Positions 21,533 to 31,440 of a stretch of DNA of 31,517 nucleotides are shown piece after piece; the stretch's first letter is position 1, and each line of letters begins with the position of its first letter. The stretch spans positions 1 to 31,517 of the forward strand of contig JAEUWP010000494.1 in NCBI GenBank assembly GCA_018524725.1, written 5' to 3'. Below the pieces are notes generated by a model, which saw only the letters and a list, made by a program, of their open reading frames with translations, ran no database searches and had not been told where the DNA came from. The position numbers and the translations under genes were made by a program. The stretch comes from Podaxis mareebaensis (taxonomy: Eukaryota > Basidiomycota > Agaricomycetes > Agaricales > Agaricaceae).

Positions 21533-23170
21533 CTACCTATAACAGGTGTCGACCTCTGCAAGACATCGCTTGGACTGGTTCTGGATGGGGACATTGTTGG
21601 TGGTGACATGTCGTCCTTCGGTTTGCTTCGTAATGGGGTTAAAGGTATACTTGGTGGTGGTATTCTCTAGCACTCCACAATCATGAGGGATAGGTCGAGG
21701 AACGAGGGTGAAAGTGTCTTCATATAGCATATTCTGTTGTCCTCTTTGGCCGAGAGTCAGAGCGTTGGTGAGAAACTGAACACGCTTCTTGGCTTCTTCA
21801 TATGTGGGACCATTAACAGGAGACTGATAGCGAGATGGAATGATGGGAGTCTGAGGACGTTGAATACATTGCCATGAATGGTGATTTCATCCTTGGCAGA
21901 ATCAGCACATGTGGTTGGGACAGTCAGAAGTGATATGCCCTACTCCTAGACAAAGCCAACAGCCTTGTGTGTATACTTTGAGAAGATTGGGAGGAAGGAG
22001 TTTCACGATGGTGAGAGGAAGGGTTCGTCTTCGAATATGCTGTTCCCAGTTGGGATATTTGGAAATGGGGTTCAATTCTCCTTGCAAAGTCAGGACATTT
22101 ATGAGGGTCAGTAGGTTCGGGTAGGTGGCGATGTCAGGCTTCTGTTCGACTGAAGCCTTAGCTCAAGACTGAAGGGTCTCTGGGATGAAGGGATCGGTTT
22201 GTGTTTGATGGGAATAGGCTCTTCCCTCAGCAACAAGGATTCCTTGATCTCATTGGTACTGCCAGGGATAGTTCTCTGATGTAACTCATGTTCAGCTTCC
22301 AGTATCTGTTGTACTGGACTCTTGAGACTGAGATACTTGATCCACCTCTGTGCATTGGGTGTGAGTGGAGGAGGAGGGGTTCAAGGCAGAAGAGTGTGCC
22401 GTGGTGTGCTTGCTTCCATACTGTTGTTGGAGTGAGGTGATGAAGGCAGGGGTCTCTGCAGTTGAGGCAGCGGTGAGGAAGGTACACACCTGTCTGACGA
22501 GGTTCTTTGCATATTGGACCTGGTGTTGGGTTCGATACTGCAAAGCAATGTTGTAGAGGGGTCGTGTCGCTCTGGTGGCTACATCTTGGAAATTAAACCA
22601 TAGCTCATCTCCTGGTTCCAGAGCTGGTGGGTTCCAGCTTCTCAGGTCTGCAAGTACATTGGCTGCACTTGGATAACCAGCAGCCTGGGCAAGGGAGGTA
22701 GCAGTCTGGTAGATATTACTCGAGGGGTTATATGGATTGGGGATATCAGTCGGATTTCCAGATGTTCATGGGTCCAGCACTCAATGGTGTTGTCCCAATG
22801 AATGACAATCTGGGTTCCTTTGGGGAGTGGTGGCAAGGGCTTGTCGAAGGAAATTCTGATAGTTTTCATCTTCTGGAACAGTCATTGTGCAGTTTGGAAG
22901 ACTGGCATGCAGTGGATCAGTGGTAGGTGTCATAGATGTTGGATGATGGTATGTATGTTGATGGAACGGGTTGGTACTAGTGATTGGGGATGGTTCACTC
23001 TGGATGGTAGCGAACTTGAGGTGGTCTGAGGGAGACATTGCGACATAGTCGCTGTCAGATCCTCTGGTCAGAGAGTCTCCATGGAGGAGCTCTGTGAAGC
23101 TTTCTGGTCTGGACGTTGCTGGCTCAATGGTGGCATAATCATTGACAGAGAAGGAACTAGTGTTTGACAT
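21533..23170 (-). pseudogene. Gypsy ORF3: post-pol ORF with tandem CCHC zinc knuckles
   Basis: A single frame of 545 codons starts at a real ATG (23170) that overlaps the pol stop (TAG, 23159-23157) by 14 nt and ends at TAG 21535-21533, just before the polypurine tract. The frame holds eight premature TGA codons and no frameshift. The N-terminal third is Ser/Thr/Pro-rich (MSNTSSFSVNDYATIEPATS). A middle part reads WFNFQDVATRATRPLY and YAKNLVRQVCTFLTAAST. Then a canonical knuckle C-WL-C-LGVG-H-ITSD-C (residues 404-417; 21961-21920) is followed four residues later by a second, C-x2-C-x4-H-x4-C (residues 422-435; 21907-21866), in which two non-cysteine positions are TGA. Paired knuckles of this spacing are the nucleic-acid-binding unit of nucleocapsid proteins. 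I know of no named family for the whole protein; it is not a recognisable envelope, having no signal peptide or membrane segment. Confidence 0.8.
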
Positions 23171-26100
23171 GAGTGTGTTTGGAGGCAGTGAGTTTTTGGA
23201 ATGGAGGGATGAAGTGTCTCTTTTTATATTCTACCAAGATTTTTGAAGTGTTCCTTGTCAAATTTTCTTCGTCTTCCCAAGTGTTGTCTGAATTCAGATA
23301 ACCTTTCCAGTGGATGAGATAGGCAGTTTGGCTTTGGCGAATTCTGTGGTTAATAATAGATTCAACTTCATATTCTTCTTCTCCATCTATTAATTCTGGT
23401 TGGGATGGTTTGGGTTCAGAGGTATTCTGGTCAGTCTTCTTGTATCATTTCAAGAGGGAGACATGGAATGTGGGATGAAGTTTCCATGCAGTAGGCAGGG
23501 CAAGTTTGTATGCAAGTGGTCCCTTATGTTTCTTGACGGTGAAGGGCCCATATCTTCTGGGACAAATCTTCACTTTCTGTTCCTGCAATGGGAGGTTTCT
23601 AGCATCTAGCCAAACTTTGTTGCCTTTTTCGTATGTCTCAGTTCGAGGCATTCTTCAGGTGATCATTCGTTTAGTGTTTTCCTTCATGACTTCTGTGGCA
23701 TTGCATCAGGATTGATCTATATCAAATAGTTGTTCATTTGATGCAGGGGCATTGGTTCAGACGAGGAGTTCAGGAATAGGGGGAGGATTGTATCCATAGA
23801 GGAGCTCAAATGGTGTTTTCTCATTTCCAGCATGTGTGGTCGAGTTGTACTTGTATTCGAAGTGTGACAACTTGTCAGCCCATGACTTGGGGTCTTTGTA
23901 GCAATACTTCGATAGGTATACTTCAAGTTCTTGATGTGAATGTTCTGTTGCTCCATCTGATTGGGGGTGGTAGGCAGTGGATAGTCATAAATTGATTCCT
24001 AGGGCAGAATAAAATGCTTTAGCAGCTTTTCCTGCCCATCATGGATCTCGATCTGCTACGATTGAAGCGGGAATTCCATAGCATGGATAGAAGTGCTTTG
24101 TCAGCAGGGTGGCTATGTCTTTGAAGGTCACTGTTTTTGTAGTCAGTAGTACTAGTATCCCCTTTGTAAGTCCATGGTCCACCATGGACAATATGGCATT
24201 GTAGCCTTCTGCAGTCTCAGGTAGACCTGTGACAAGGTCCATGGACACATCTGCAAAGGGACATAATGATGGTGATGGCTCCAAGGGGTGAAGGGAAGGG
24301 TGATTGGGTCTTCTGTCAATATTAAATTGTTGACAGATATGGCAGCCTGTGACGTAATTTTGAATGAAGTCTCAAAGGCCTGGCCAATCGGTTTCTGTGT
24401 GGACTCGGCAAATTGTTTCATCAATGCCTGGATGTCCTGCAGAGTGATGATCGTGATGTCTCATGAGGATCTCACGTTTTTCATCTAATGATGGTTGTGA
24501 TGTAGAAGGTAGTTGTGGTGCAGTCTGGAGTGATGGTGATGGAGGTGATGTACCATCTGTTGTGATAGTGTTGATGAAGAGCTCCTTCGGGAGGAGGACT
24601 CTGTCAATGTTCTCTTTCAACTTGTCAACTTCATGGTCTGGTCGTCTAGAGAGTGCATCAGCAACTGGTATTGCTTTACCTGGGTAGTGTTTGATGTGGA
24701 ACTTGTATTCCTGCAATTTGACCCAGGTTCGGACGTGTTGTTTCAATAGCTTTCTGGCATCTTGCCAGTGTCAGAGGTTGTCATGATCCAATTGAACTTC
24801 AATTTTGTAGGGAGCGGAATGTAGGTAGTGGCGCCATTCATCGAAGGCTTGCTTGATTGCCAGGAGTTCCTTATCAGGAGTGGTGTAATTTCGCTCTGTT
24901 GGGGTTAATGACTTTGATCAGAATGCACAGGGATGTTCATTTCCATTGTCATCTTTCTGGATAAGTACTCCACCAGTGGTATAATCGGAGGCATCAGTCT
25001 TGACAATGAAGGGTCTGGACATATCTGGTGTATGAAGGAGGGGTTCTTTCTGGAAGGTTTCCTTCAAGGCTGTGAAGGCTTGCTCTGTGGCATCATTCCA
25101 TTTGAAGTTTTGGTTCTTTTGGAGGAGTGTGTTGAGAGGGGTGCATAGGTGGGAATAGTGATGTATGAACTTCCTATAAAAGTTAGTGAAGCCAATAAAT
25201 TTCTGTATATCTTGGACACATTTCAGTCTAGGCCAATCTTTGATACCAGCCAGTTTGTCTTTTGACATTCTGATTTGGTTCTGAGAAATGTTCATCCCAA
25301 GATATTCAACAGATGTCTGTTTGAATTTACATTTCTCAGGCTTGACATAGAGATCATTCTCTCTTAGCCTCTTCAGAACTTCATGAGTTTCTTTTTGTAA
25401 AGAAGAGAGGTCGTCAGAGAAAATGAGGACATCGTCCATGTAGACAATGACCATGGTGCATCTGGGCTTGTCTATCAGGTCACAAAAGATATGGTCCATC
25501 ATTGCTTGGAATGTGGCCAGGCTGTTGGTCATTCTGAAGAACATGATGTTCGGTTCGAAAAGACCAAAAGGGGTTCGGAAGGCGCCTTTCCATTGGTCAC
25601 CTTCTCAGATGCGGATATTATTATATCCTGCATGGATGTCAAGAGTAGTGAAATACTTGGCACCCTTGAGGCGATCTAGTATTCCAGAAATAGAAGGAAT
25701 AGGATACACATTCTTCACTGTGAACTGGTTCAAATGTCTGTAATCCTGAATGGGTCGCAGCTTTCCATCTTTCTTTGATATGAAGAAGAATGGTGCAGCT
25801 TGCAGGCTTTCAGATTTCCTGATGTAACCTTTTCGTAGGTTGTCATCTAAGAATTGCTTTAACTCTAACAGTTCATTGTCCATCAAGTGGTACAATTTCA
25901 CTGCTTCGGGTTTAAAGTCTGGTTTTAGGTCGATCTTGTGATCATACAGTCATGAGGGAGGATATCTTTCTGATTCCTTTTCACTGAATAGGTTTAAGTA
26001 ATCCCAATAGATTTTTGGGACAATGTCCTTCAGATCCACAGACTTTTTTGAGCCATGGTATGCCTGATAGGACTTCTGTGCTTCTGAGATCTTGGTATTG

Positions 26101-26849
26101 ATCTCTAGAGTGGCATGCGCTAGGTCAAGCTGAGCTTCATAATCAAGTCTAGCTTTCCTGCGGACAGAATGCAGAACATTCTCAGTTGCCTTTTCAGCTA
26201 GCTGGATATGATTGATCTGGATCTCATTTTTGGTATCCATGTTATTGATATTTATAGCAGGGATCTTAGATATCCTGGTTCACCATCGAAAGGTACATTT
26301 CATCCAATCGATGTCAGGGTTATGTTTTTCGAGAAATGGGAGGCCGATGATCATCAGTCGCTTTCCAATTTCTGCAATGTAGCAAGTAATGTCTATGTCA
26401 CGATTATCTATGTGTAGCTGCAATTCTGCTTGTGCAGTAATGGCATGGCCTACATTCATAGTACCATCGACATTTCATACTGGTATGGGTCTAGTCAAGG
26501 GTATCATTCTTAACCCAAGCCATTGAACAGTCGAGGGAGAGATGAAATCTCCTTGTGCGCTGCTATCAAGTAGCAGATAGATAGTAGCAACTGTGGAAGA
26601 ATTCAGATTCTTTAGTATGGCCAGAATATACAGGGACTTGTTGTTGGTCAATGCTGACAAACAGATTTCAGCTATCATTGGCTCAGTGGAGGAGTGGGTA
26701 GTCAAAATCTGGTCTGAGTTTGGATCTGTAACCAGTACAGGAGGTTCTCTAGACAGTTTCCTACTCTCTATTTTATGAGCGAGATATTTTTGAGCAGTCC
26801 AATGGGAATCATAGTGGTTCTGTATATCAAAAGGAGGTTCAAAATCCAT
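23157..26849 (-). pseudogene. Gypsy Pol polyprotein with chromodomain, broken by TGA stops
   Basis: One frame of 1230 codons, ATG at 26849 to TAG at 23157. Order: aspartic protease with DSSAQG (26567-26550; residue 95 on); RT from about residue 320 with KKDGKLRPIQDYRHLN, TTLDIHAGYN and intact catalytic YMDD (about 25442-25431); RNase H with FIVKTDASDYTTGGVL; integrase with the HHCC zinc segment (GHPGIDETI...GCHICQ), MDLVTGLP, the second Asp in IVADRDP and Glu in HQELEVYL; and a C-terminal chromodomain (about 23375-23215) with YEVESIINHR, YLIHWKGY and TWEDEENL. Thirteen premature stops are all TGA, several where relatives have Arg (for example after RDP and before LSTAYHPQ). The protease active-site Gly is Ser. 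The open frame extends upstream to 26927, overlapping gag by 52 nt in the -1 frame. Confidence 0.93.
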
Positions 26850-26875
26850 ACTAGAATTTGAAAGCGTTGAGGGAC

Positions 26876-29242
26876 TCAGAGGTGTTGCCTCTCTTCTGGT
26901 CCTTGCAGAAAAGACTGCTGTTCTTCTTCAACAATTTTGGCCATTGCATGGTTTGCCAGTTCGTTTTGATCTTCGGCAGTCATTTCGGCGAAAGCAACCT
27001 TGATCGCACTGAGGGTGTTTAAACGGGATGGAGAAGGATTGGAAGAAGAAGAGGAGGAAGGGCATGGTCAATTCAAGGAGGAGGAGGAAGTCAAGGCCAA
27101 AGGTCAAGAGGAAGGTCGTTTTCCTTTCTGGAACCTTCTTTGATTCATTGGGGATTGTTGGTTTCTACAAAGGGGACATGATCATGCCCAGTGATTCATG
27201 TTGCCACAGGTGATGCATGCTCCATGTTTCATTTGGTCTCATTGTCAATCTGTTAGGATGGCATTCACTGAGATGCCTTGTTTGGCATAGTTGTCTTCTT
27301 CATCTGAGGAGAAGTCAGGGACTTCTTCTTCTTCATCTCCAGAAGAGAATTCTTTGAGTGCATCGATATCCATAGGTTCGCCTAGTGGGAGTCGATGCTC
27401 TTTGTAGATGAATTTGTTTCTAGGGGTGTCGTTGAATGCATCATTGAAGTAAGAAAGTTGAGACGAGGGACCCCTCCCAGTCTTGCGCATCTGGTATTGC
27501 TGGAAGTTGTTAACAATCCTAGCAATGTTGGCTTGCCATTGGGCATAGGTAGTGGGAGGTTGGGTCGTTAAATAGAGTTGTCGCTGTACCCAGTCGGGAA
27601 TAGAGTCAACGTAGAGATGGACTTTGTGGTTGTCATCTGTGATGTTCACCTGACTCAGAAGGTAGGTAAACATCTGATTGAAGACAGTGATATTGGTTTT
27701 GGAGATGTTGAGACAAGCATGTCGAAGCTTCTCTGTAGCTTGCGTTGCTTCAATCTTTGGTTTGAAGTGATCTTTGAGTAGGAGGTTGAAGTCATGCCAA
27801 GTACCATACTTGTAAGTGTTGTTGGTAGTATTCCACTTTTCTTTCATGAAAGCATTGCAGAATCCAGCAGCATTGCCTTTAGTCATGTACTGGAGAGTGT
27901 AAAGGATTTTCTTTCTGTCATCGATGTTGTTCTGCACATTTTGAAATGTGGCTCAGTGATCATCGAATACAAGTCGAAGTTGATCCTGAAAGGTCTGAAA
28001 GTTACGAGGTTCACTGTCAAATGGTTGAATCTTCGGGGCTTTGGGAGTGGCCATGGCTGCATTCTGTTGATGAGTGGGTGGTCCTTGTGGTGGATTAGGA
28101 GGAGGAGGAGGAGATGGTGGTTGATTAAATGGAGTCGAGGTCGATGATGTAGTACCTGGTACTCTCAGTATCGGATGAGTCAGTCTCCATGGGGGTGTCT
28201 GATCAATAGGTAACTCTGGCCTCTGTGTCTCTATAGTAGATTGGTTCGGAGGTGTAGTATCAGTCGGCATTGGGGTTTGGGATGAAGACAATGGTGACTC
28301 ATTGGTTCCAAAGGTATCGGAGGTTTGGATAGTGTCTGCTAAGTGTGAAGTTTGCGTTTCTGGGTACCTTGAGGAAGGTTGTGTATCCGGTCCTTGCCAT
28401 GAATGCGGAGATAGGGGCAAAGGTGTATCGATCTGGGTCTCGGGTTGTACACTTGTTGCAGATGCAAATGTAGAACTCTGTGATCCTGACTGCTCAGTTA
28501 GCGATGTGATACACCTGTGCGAAACAGTTCAGGTAGTGCTGTCTAGGACTGGTTCCGGGGTTGATGGTCATGTTGAATGATACGATGGTGGTTTGATAGT
28601 TCAGAACTGTTGCAGCGGGTTTGAGAGTTTGGACTCTCTGGTAGCCGTCTGCTCAGCTGAGGGAAAGGTGGTTGAGGTAGTAGTTGAGAGAGGGGATACT
28701 GTTGTAGTTGTGTGCTGACAATGGCTCAAATGGCATTCGAAAGCTCTGAGAAGTGCTTCAGCCTGATCAATCTCTCAGGGAGAACCTGTCCAATGGAGAT
28801 GTAGACTTTGGGCTTGCTTGGCCTGCTGAAAGTGTTCTTCAAACTGTGTGAAGAGAGTCAGATGTTCAACGAAAGTAGGGAGGGTCTCAAACTGCCAACT
28901 GTGTTGGAGCTTGTAGTGAAGGAGGATATCAGTGTCTTGATAGACACTGAGTGGAGATTCAGGAAGTTCTGCTTCACCTTCTCATGAATAATGGAGGGTG
29001 TAGTAGACTCCTAGTAGCTCTCATTTTGTGTAGGATTTGCTGTCGATAAAGATTATATTCTCTGTACTGCAGGTGTAGTTGTCAAGTTGATTTTGAAAGT
29101 TGCTCTCAGAGCGTGCTCTCTGGAAAAGGTTTTGGAGTTCTGCAAAGCAAGAGTTGGAGAAGGGTCAGTAAGAAGGAGGAGGGAGTCGAGGGTACGGATT
29201 AGATGGTGTACACCTGGTAATAGGTGGGGGTAGTCGAGACAT
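26876..29242 (-). pseudogene. Gypsy Gag polyprotein, broken by TGA stops
   Basis: One frame of about 788 codons from ATG 29242 (MSRLPPPITRCTP; an in-frame TAA lies upstream near 29332) to TGA 26878-26876. Parts in order: a long N-terminal region (about residues 1-270) with FAELQNLFQRARSES and FTQFEEHFQQAKQAQ; a Ser/Thr/Pro-rich linker ending in a polyproline run; a capsid-like domain (about residues 420-620) with FQTFQDQLRLVFDDH, YLLSQVNI, HLYVDSIPDWVQRQLY and YAQWQANIARI; an acidic stretch; a CCHC knuckle C-IT-C-GNMN-H-WA*S-C (27217-27173) with TGA inside; and a Ser/Pro tail. About thirteen premature TGA codons and no frameshift. Gag forms the particle and binds element RNA through the knuckle. 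Confidence 0.88.
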
Positions 29243-29275
29243 GTTGGACGACAGTCCGGACAAAAGGTCAGAGGG

Positions 29276-29346
29276 TGCTCCACTGAAGTTATCTTGCAGG
29301 AGACTTTGGCCAAGGATGCTCCACTGAAATTATCTTGCAGGAGACT
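29276..29346. repeat. Direct 30-bp duplication in the gypsy leader
   Basis: TGCTCCACTGAA(G/A)TTATCTTGCAGGAGACT occurs at 29276-29305 and again at 29317-29346, one base different, 41 bp apart. It lies between the 5' LTR and the gag start, where packaging or dimerisation signals usually reside. Confidence 0.8.
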
Positions 29347-29411
29347 CGGGTCAACTTGTAGTCACAAGGATGGAAGAGAAGGTAAGGAGTGGAAGTATAG
29401 CTTTATGATTC

Positions 29412-30051
29412 TGTTACGTAGAGATGGTTTCTACATGTTGTCTCAGTGTGGAGAGATACTGTCCTAAGACAACCCAGCACTATTAAGTTCCTGAAGCAGA
29501 ACACCCGTCTGTTCTCCAGAGAGAACTAGAGGCTGGCTGGAAATCTCACAGGGACTGCCTAGGGAGAGATACGACTTGTAAGGTTGCAGGCTACTCCATA
29601 GGTTTAGCTGTTACACCAGTTATCCTGTCAAGGCAGGTAGAGCTCTCACATGGCAAGAAGATAAAGCAGAAGACAGTCCTTGCTATTCTCGCACTATGTA
29701 CAAGTGATCATAAAGCTAAGTTCTACTTACTTTATGAGCTATCTAAATACAAAGGCGATTGCTATTCTACATGTCTTAAAGGAGAATCTTCATAGTTACT
29801 TCAGTGCTCTAAGTATAGTTGACTGAGCCTAAGGTAAGATGAGATCTGCCGAGAGCAAGCTATTATTACACAACATATCACTGAGCCTGTGTGCTAAACA
29901 TAGTGTGTCTTCTAAGAATCTGAAGTGAGACTGAAGTTGTGACAGAGGGCAGGTCAGGGTGGACACTTGGAGTCAGAAGTCGGAAAGACAGTCGATGAGG
30001 CAGGACTGCAAAAGAGGCATAGATGACAGTGGAAACAAGAGGATCGTAACA
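29412..30051 (-). repeat. Gypsy 5' LTR
   Basis: 640 bp, partner of 20859-21498. The base after it, reading along the element, starts GAATCATAAAGC; I could not match this to a tRNA 3' end, so the primer-binding site is unresolved. Confidence 0.95.
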
Positions 30052-31430
30052 GTTTTAGCTCTCCAGACTGATGCAACTGCAAAAGAATCAGACCTGGCTC
30101 CTGATGGTCATGTATTCCAGATAGATAACTCAGTCAAACTTGAGAGGGGGACTAGGGGACACCAAACACCTCTCTATCTGGTTTTTCTTGTTGAGACAGA
30201 GACACATCCAAATCCAAGCCTGCCTTCACTTCAGACCCTCACCTAGCAGGATATTGCATCAACTGGCCAGGCTAGTATTCTGAACTTTGGGGTATTGTCC
30301 CTTAAGGTGCACTTTCAATGTCTTATCATTATCATAATTCCTCATGGCTTTTAGTTGTGCTATTTGACACATACCTCAGTACAATTATATACTTATTCTC
30401 AATGGGAAATGAGCATTCAGATGGCTAATTCTCATGTAAGTTCACTTCTACTTTCTTGATCCTCTAGTACTAAACTCTATTTTTTCATTTTCTCAGGACT
30501 GAGGTTTCCATATTGGCCTTGCAATTGAGTTTGATGAATACTTTCTGGCATTTGTATCAAATAATAATGTTTTTCAGGTGAGTATTTATACTTATATTAA
30601 TAACTTCTCATATTCTTACATTTATTTCTTAGTCTGAATGGGGTTGTTCTTTTGAAGAAATGAAGAACAATTCACTACCAGATCCTTATTTGGATTATGA
30701 CTGCTTCCTTAAGCTAGTAGCCCAGTGGATTCAAGATCACAAAATGTGGAAAAGCACTGGGCTTATTGGTGATATAATCTGGAGTGATGGGCAGACTGTA
30801 TTCTCAGGAGTGGGTGTCTATACTATTTGTGAGTTACTGTTTATTGCAGGTAAGTCTTATTGGTATTCACCTGGTCATACATACTGACAATGTCATTGAA
30901 TAGGAATATCACTATTCTTAACTACAGGAGAGGTGTTTTGCACACCTTCTTGGACTGCACATTTATGTGAAGCCTTTTGGTAATATGCACATATCACACA
31001 TACCAATGTTCTGTAAGCTATCCCTTACTTTATGACCATGGAGACTATCTAACTATGTTTTGACTATAGTAAGCTTTTAAATCAGTGTACAGTCAATGGG
31101 CTCCTTGCACTAACAGATAAACAGTGGCTTGAATATGCTGAGTGGCTTTATATATATGGAAAGTGTAAGGTCAAGGTTCTACCTTGCTTCAAGGACCTAT
31201 TCAACAGATATAATATAAGTGTCAATTTTTGTTTTCTATACTATGTCTAACAGTTTTTGGCTACAGAGAGTCCTCATAGAATGTAGCAATTATCCAGAGA
31301 TTGTTTATCACCGTGATGAGCTTGATGGTTTGTATGATATGTTTGAGCCCACCTTTATCAAGGATGCATTTGTGTCCTCCCAGAAGGTCTATTGTCTTGG
31401 TCACCTCATTTTTAGTGGTGATTAGTGGAC
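30052..31430 (+). pseudogene. Right part of the unknown multi-exon gene split by gypsy
   Basis: After GTTTT (30052-30056) the frame reads ALQTDATAKESDLAPDGHVF and QIDNSVKLERGTRGHQTPLY up to a TAG near 30244. Further exons are outlined by good GT-AG introns at 30436-30496, 30578-30633 and 30850-30903, giving GLAIEFDEYFLAFVSNNNVF, SEWGCSFEEMKNNSLPDPYL, YDCFLKLVAQWIQDHKMWK, DIIWSDGQTVFSGVGVYTIC and later LLALTDKQWLEYAEWLYIYG and LIECSNYPEIVYHRDELDG, with a stop TAG at 31423-31425. An in-frame TGA just after 30496 shows decay. I do not recognise the family. The introns argue for a cellular or DNA-transposon gene rather than a retroelement. Confidence 0.6.
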
Positions 31431-31440
31431 AGTATTATCC

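Larger units (their letters stand above)
20859..30051 (-). mobile_element. Complete Ty3/gypsy chromovirus with a third ORF, decayed
   Basis: The 9193-bp element has two 640-bp LTRs whose ends are TGTTAC...GTAACA (variants with one transition), and is flanked by GTTTT on both sides (20854-20858 and 30052-30056). It is read right to left: 5' LTR, leader, gag (29242-26876), pol (26849-23157: protease, RT, RNase H, integrase, chromodomain), ORF3 (23170-21533), polypurine tract, 3' LTR. All three frames are intact in phase but carry about 34 TGA stops. RT before integrase makes it Ty3/gypsy, and the chromodomain at the integrase end makes it a chromovirus. Confidence 0.95.

Noticed and set aside
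21533..23170. ORF3 as a retroviral-type envelope gene
   Set aside because: There is no signal peptide, membrane segment or fusion-like region; the zinc knuckles point to nucleic-acid binding.
21533..29242. Possibility that TGA is read as a sense codon in the gypsy element
   Set aside because: Host genes in the window (GNAT, RPN3, SWP1, GH47) use stops normally and have no in-frame TGA, and the LTRs show the same CG-to-TG change where nothing is coded.
29959..30246. 95-codon frame spanning the gypsy LTR end and flank
   Set aside because: The first 31 codons are LTR sequence; only the part after 30052 belongs to the older split gene.
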